64,000 nt of DNA. Source: JAGLON01 sp041394985. GTDB taxonomy: Bacteria > Zixibacteria > MSB-5A5 > GN15 > JAAZOE01. Positions 62,105 to 64,000 of this stretch are shown here, in pieces. The notes beneath the pieces were generated by a model. It did no database searches, was not told the DNA's origin, and saw nothing but the letters and a program-made list of their open reading frames with translations. The stretch covers positions 434,001 through 498,000 of the forward strand of contig JAWLBI010000001.1 of NCBI GenBank assembly GCA_041394985.1, written 5' to 3'. The position numbers and the translations under genes are program-made. Each line of letters begins with the position of its first letter. The first letter of the stretch is position 1.

Positions 62105-62150
62105 TTGACCGATACTAAAATAGACGTATATTATAAGGTAGTAGACGTAT
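62105..62150 (+). promoter_or_regulatory. Candidate promoter of the subtilase gene with a 9-bp direct repeat
   Basis: TTGACC (62105-62110), 16 bases, TATATT (62127-62132). TAGACGTAT occurs at 62121-62129 and again at 62142-62150, 21 bases apart (two helix turns), spanning the -10 and the expected start: a possible regulator site. Confidence 0.5.
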
Positions 62151-62213
62151 GTTTCTGATCCGTTACCCGCTACCGCCAGCAGGTTATTTTCAAAATTAAA
62201 TCGGAGAGTGCCA

Positions 62214-64000
62214 ATGAGATATGTGGTTCACTTCTGTATCATTTGTACTCTGTTTATTTTGGCGATTCCCGCAGTGGGCGCCGCTTCCTCCGGGGACAAT
62301 GAGGTAATCCCGATTCCGGGCCAATATATCGTCCGTTTTGCGGATGATGCCCGGCTCGATGCCGTCGCCTCGGGATTCGGTCTCTCCCGCCTGGGCATCC
62401 CATCCGTGGAGCGTGTGTTTGATGATTTTCAAGCCGACGAAGTACGCCCCCTGTTCCCGACCAGAACGGACAAATCTGATGAAATGAGCAGGTTTTATCT
62501 GGTGCGAATAGAGGATAAACAGAGGGAAAAACAATTCGTCGAATCCCTTCTCGCCAACCCGAATGTGCTCAGTGTCGAGCAGGATATCATGTGCCGGGTT
62601 CGAGCCGAACCGAACGACCCCGGCCGGACCAGCCAATGGTGGGTCTATCAGGCCAGCCGCAAGGATATTCATGCCTATGAGGCCTGGGATAAGGAACCAG
62701 GCTGCGATACCGTTATCCTGGCCATTATGGATACCGGCGTCAATTACTTGCACAGCGATTTGAAAAACAATATTTGGATTAATCCGGGCGAAGATATCGA
62801 CGGAGATATGGTTGTCTTTGATTCGACCGATTTCAATACCGGCGATGATGACGGCAATGGATATACCGACGATGTTATCGGATATGACTTCTTTGCCGGC
62901 GGCAGCGCCACCCCATGGCCCGGCGAAGACGGTACGACCAAGGACAATGATCCCAGCGATTTCAACGGCCATGGAACGCATTGCGCCGGTATCGCCGGAG
63001 CCTCGACCAATAACGCCATCGGTGGGGCCGGTACCTGCGGCGGATGGGGAACCATGTACTACGACCGCGGTGTTCAGATCATGTGCCTGCGTGTCGGCTA
63101 TTCGGCTGTCGATCCCGATGACGGCACCGAAGCCGGTCTGGTCGTCATGTCAGCCGTTGCCGAAGCCGTCAATTATGCCGTCGACAACGGCGCCGACATC
63201 ATCAGTTTTTCGGCCGGCTCGTCGTTTACGTCGGCTCTCAATACCGCGATGCACCGCGTCAATGATTCGGGAATCGTTTTTGTCGAAGCCGCAGGTAATG
63301 ACGGCGCCGATTCTCCGAGCTATCTCGGTACCTATACGGGAGTGCTGTCAGTCGCCAATACGGACTCGGACGACGAAAAATACGGTTCGTCCAATTTCGG
63401 CACCTGGGTCGACCTGGCCGCACCGGGCTCACAGATATATTCGACTTACTCGGATCATTATACCGCAACCTACGCAACACTGTGGGGAACATCGATGTCC
63501 GCACCGATGGTTGCAGGCGCCGCGGCAATAATTAAATCACACTATCCGGCCTTGGACAAAACGACAATCGATACGATCCTCGTGAATCGAGCCGATAGTA
63601 TCGATGATCCGTACTATCTGTCGGGCCAACTGGGGGGCGGACGACTGAACCTGGAAAACTGCCTGGCCGGCTGGCCGTCAGCGCTCTTTTCCGCATCGAT
63701 ACAGTACGGCGCGCCTCCGCTGACCGTAACATTCACCGACAATTCGATCGATGCCACCTCGTGGGACTGGGATTTCGGTGATGCCGGCTCGTCGACGGAT
63801 CAAAATCCGATGCATACCTATACGAGCCCCGGCTACTATGATGTCAGCCTGACAATCGATGGACCGAGCGGTTCACACTTCCGCAACAAGAAACGCCTGG
63901 TCTATGTCACCGCCGATACGTTCTATGCCGCACCGCAATCGGCTCAGCTCGGCGCCGATGTCGAAGTCGTCTGGAATCTGAAAAACAGTGTGCCGGTAGA
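62214..64000 (+). CDS. Secreted subtilisin-type serine protease (S8) with PKD domain (partial, 3' end off window)
   Basis: At least 595 residues, still open at the window edge. The signal peptide is residues 1-24. A propeptide of the I9 type covers about 34-128 (GQYIVRFADDARL ... VLSVEQD). The catalytic domain has the full triad: D173 in IMDTGV, H253 in NGHGTH and S427 in GTSMSAP, with oxyanion N362 in AAGND. Acidic DIDGD and DDDGNGYTDD segments near 194-220 are likely calcium sites. A PKD domain starts at about residue 510 (PPLTVTFTDNSIDATSWDWDFGD). It may mature or cut the neighbouring surface proteins; this is inference from position. A C-terminal anchor or dockerin, if any, lies beyond the window. 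Confidence 0.93.
   Translation, partial: MRYVVHFCIICTLFILAIPAVGAASSGDNEVIPIPGQYIVRFADDARLDAVASGFGLSRLGIPSVERVFDDFQADEVRPLFPTRTDKSDEMSRFYLVRIEDKQREKQFVESLLANPNVLSVEQDIMCRVRAEPNDPGRTSQWWVYQASRKDIHAYEAWDKEPGCDTVILAIMDTGVNYLHSDLKNNIWINPGEDIDGDMVVFDSTDFNTGDDDGNGYTDDVIGYDFFAGGSATPWPGEDGTTKDNDPSDFNGHGTHCAGIAGASTNNAIGGAGTCGGWGTMYYDRGVQIMCLRVGYSAVDPDDGTEAGLVVMSAVAEAVNYAVDNGADIISFSAGSSFTSALNTAMHRVNDSGIVFVEAAGNDGADSPSYLGTYTGVLSVANTDSDDEKYGSSNFGTWVDLAAPGSQIYSTYSDHYTATYATLWGTSMSAPMVAGAAAIIKSHYPALDKTTIDTILVNRADSIDDPYYLSGQLGGGRLNLENCLAGWPSALFSASIQYGAPPLTVTFTDNSIDATSWDWDFGDAGSSTDQNPMHTYTSPGYYDVSLTIDGPSGSHFRNKKRLVYVTADTFYAAPQSAQLGADVEVVWNLKNSVPV

Overview
The window looks like chromosomal DNA of an uncultured FCB-group bacterium, most like Zixibacteria or a close relative. 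The reasons are several secreted proteins with paired dockerin-type repeats (pattern GDxNxDGxxNIGDAVYLINYIFKGGPAP), other secreted proteins ending in a PNPFNP...KMVLLK sorting-type domain, a DUF5686-type outer-membrane protein and a TonB-dependent receptor (Gram-negative envelope), and short palindromic repeats scattered between genes. The phylum is an inference from protein style; no rRNA or tRNA gene was recognised.

Left part (1-23.5 kb, mostly minus strand): a GDP-mannose-type nucleotidyltransferase fused to a mutase-like domain, a HAD phosphatase, a periplasmic cyclophilin, a serine hydrolase with TPRs, a CtpA-like S41 protease coupled to thymidylate kinase, an INO1-type inositol-phosphate synthase divergent from a MarR regulator, CsaA, an ABC-2 exporter pair, a flavin-reductase/esterase pair, a DUF5686 protein, an outer-membrane barrel with two paralogous lipoproteins, and a selD that reads through an in-frame UGA (selenocysteine), so that a plain ORF scan loses its start.

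Middle part (23.5-37.2 kb): a cohesin-like/dockerin secreted protein, an ECF sigma factor with an overlapping zinc anti-sigma gene, an AT-rich secreted protein, a TonB receptor, an intergenic stretch with a strong candidate structured RNA (own promoter, closing stem, long hairpin, terminator), then plus-strand genes for an SDR epimerase, a DMT transporter, a TPR protein, an HDOD signalling protein, a polysaccharide flippase and a tiny lipoprotein.

Right part (37.2-64 kb, all plus strand) is a cell-surface locus: six large secreted proteins with cohesin-like, Ig/cadherin-like and dockerin-type modules, including a 3554-residue protein with 23 + 13 tandem Ig-like repeats whose DNA carries a recent three-domain (864 bp) duplication. 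Three of the six form a tight operon. The locus ends in a subtilisin-type protease with a PKD domain that runs off the window. Several of these genes have leaders of about 250-400 nt. A recurring promoter form, TTGAC-N(16-18)-TATATTA, can be read upstream of several unrelated genes, including the MarR gene, whose transcript appears leaderless.
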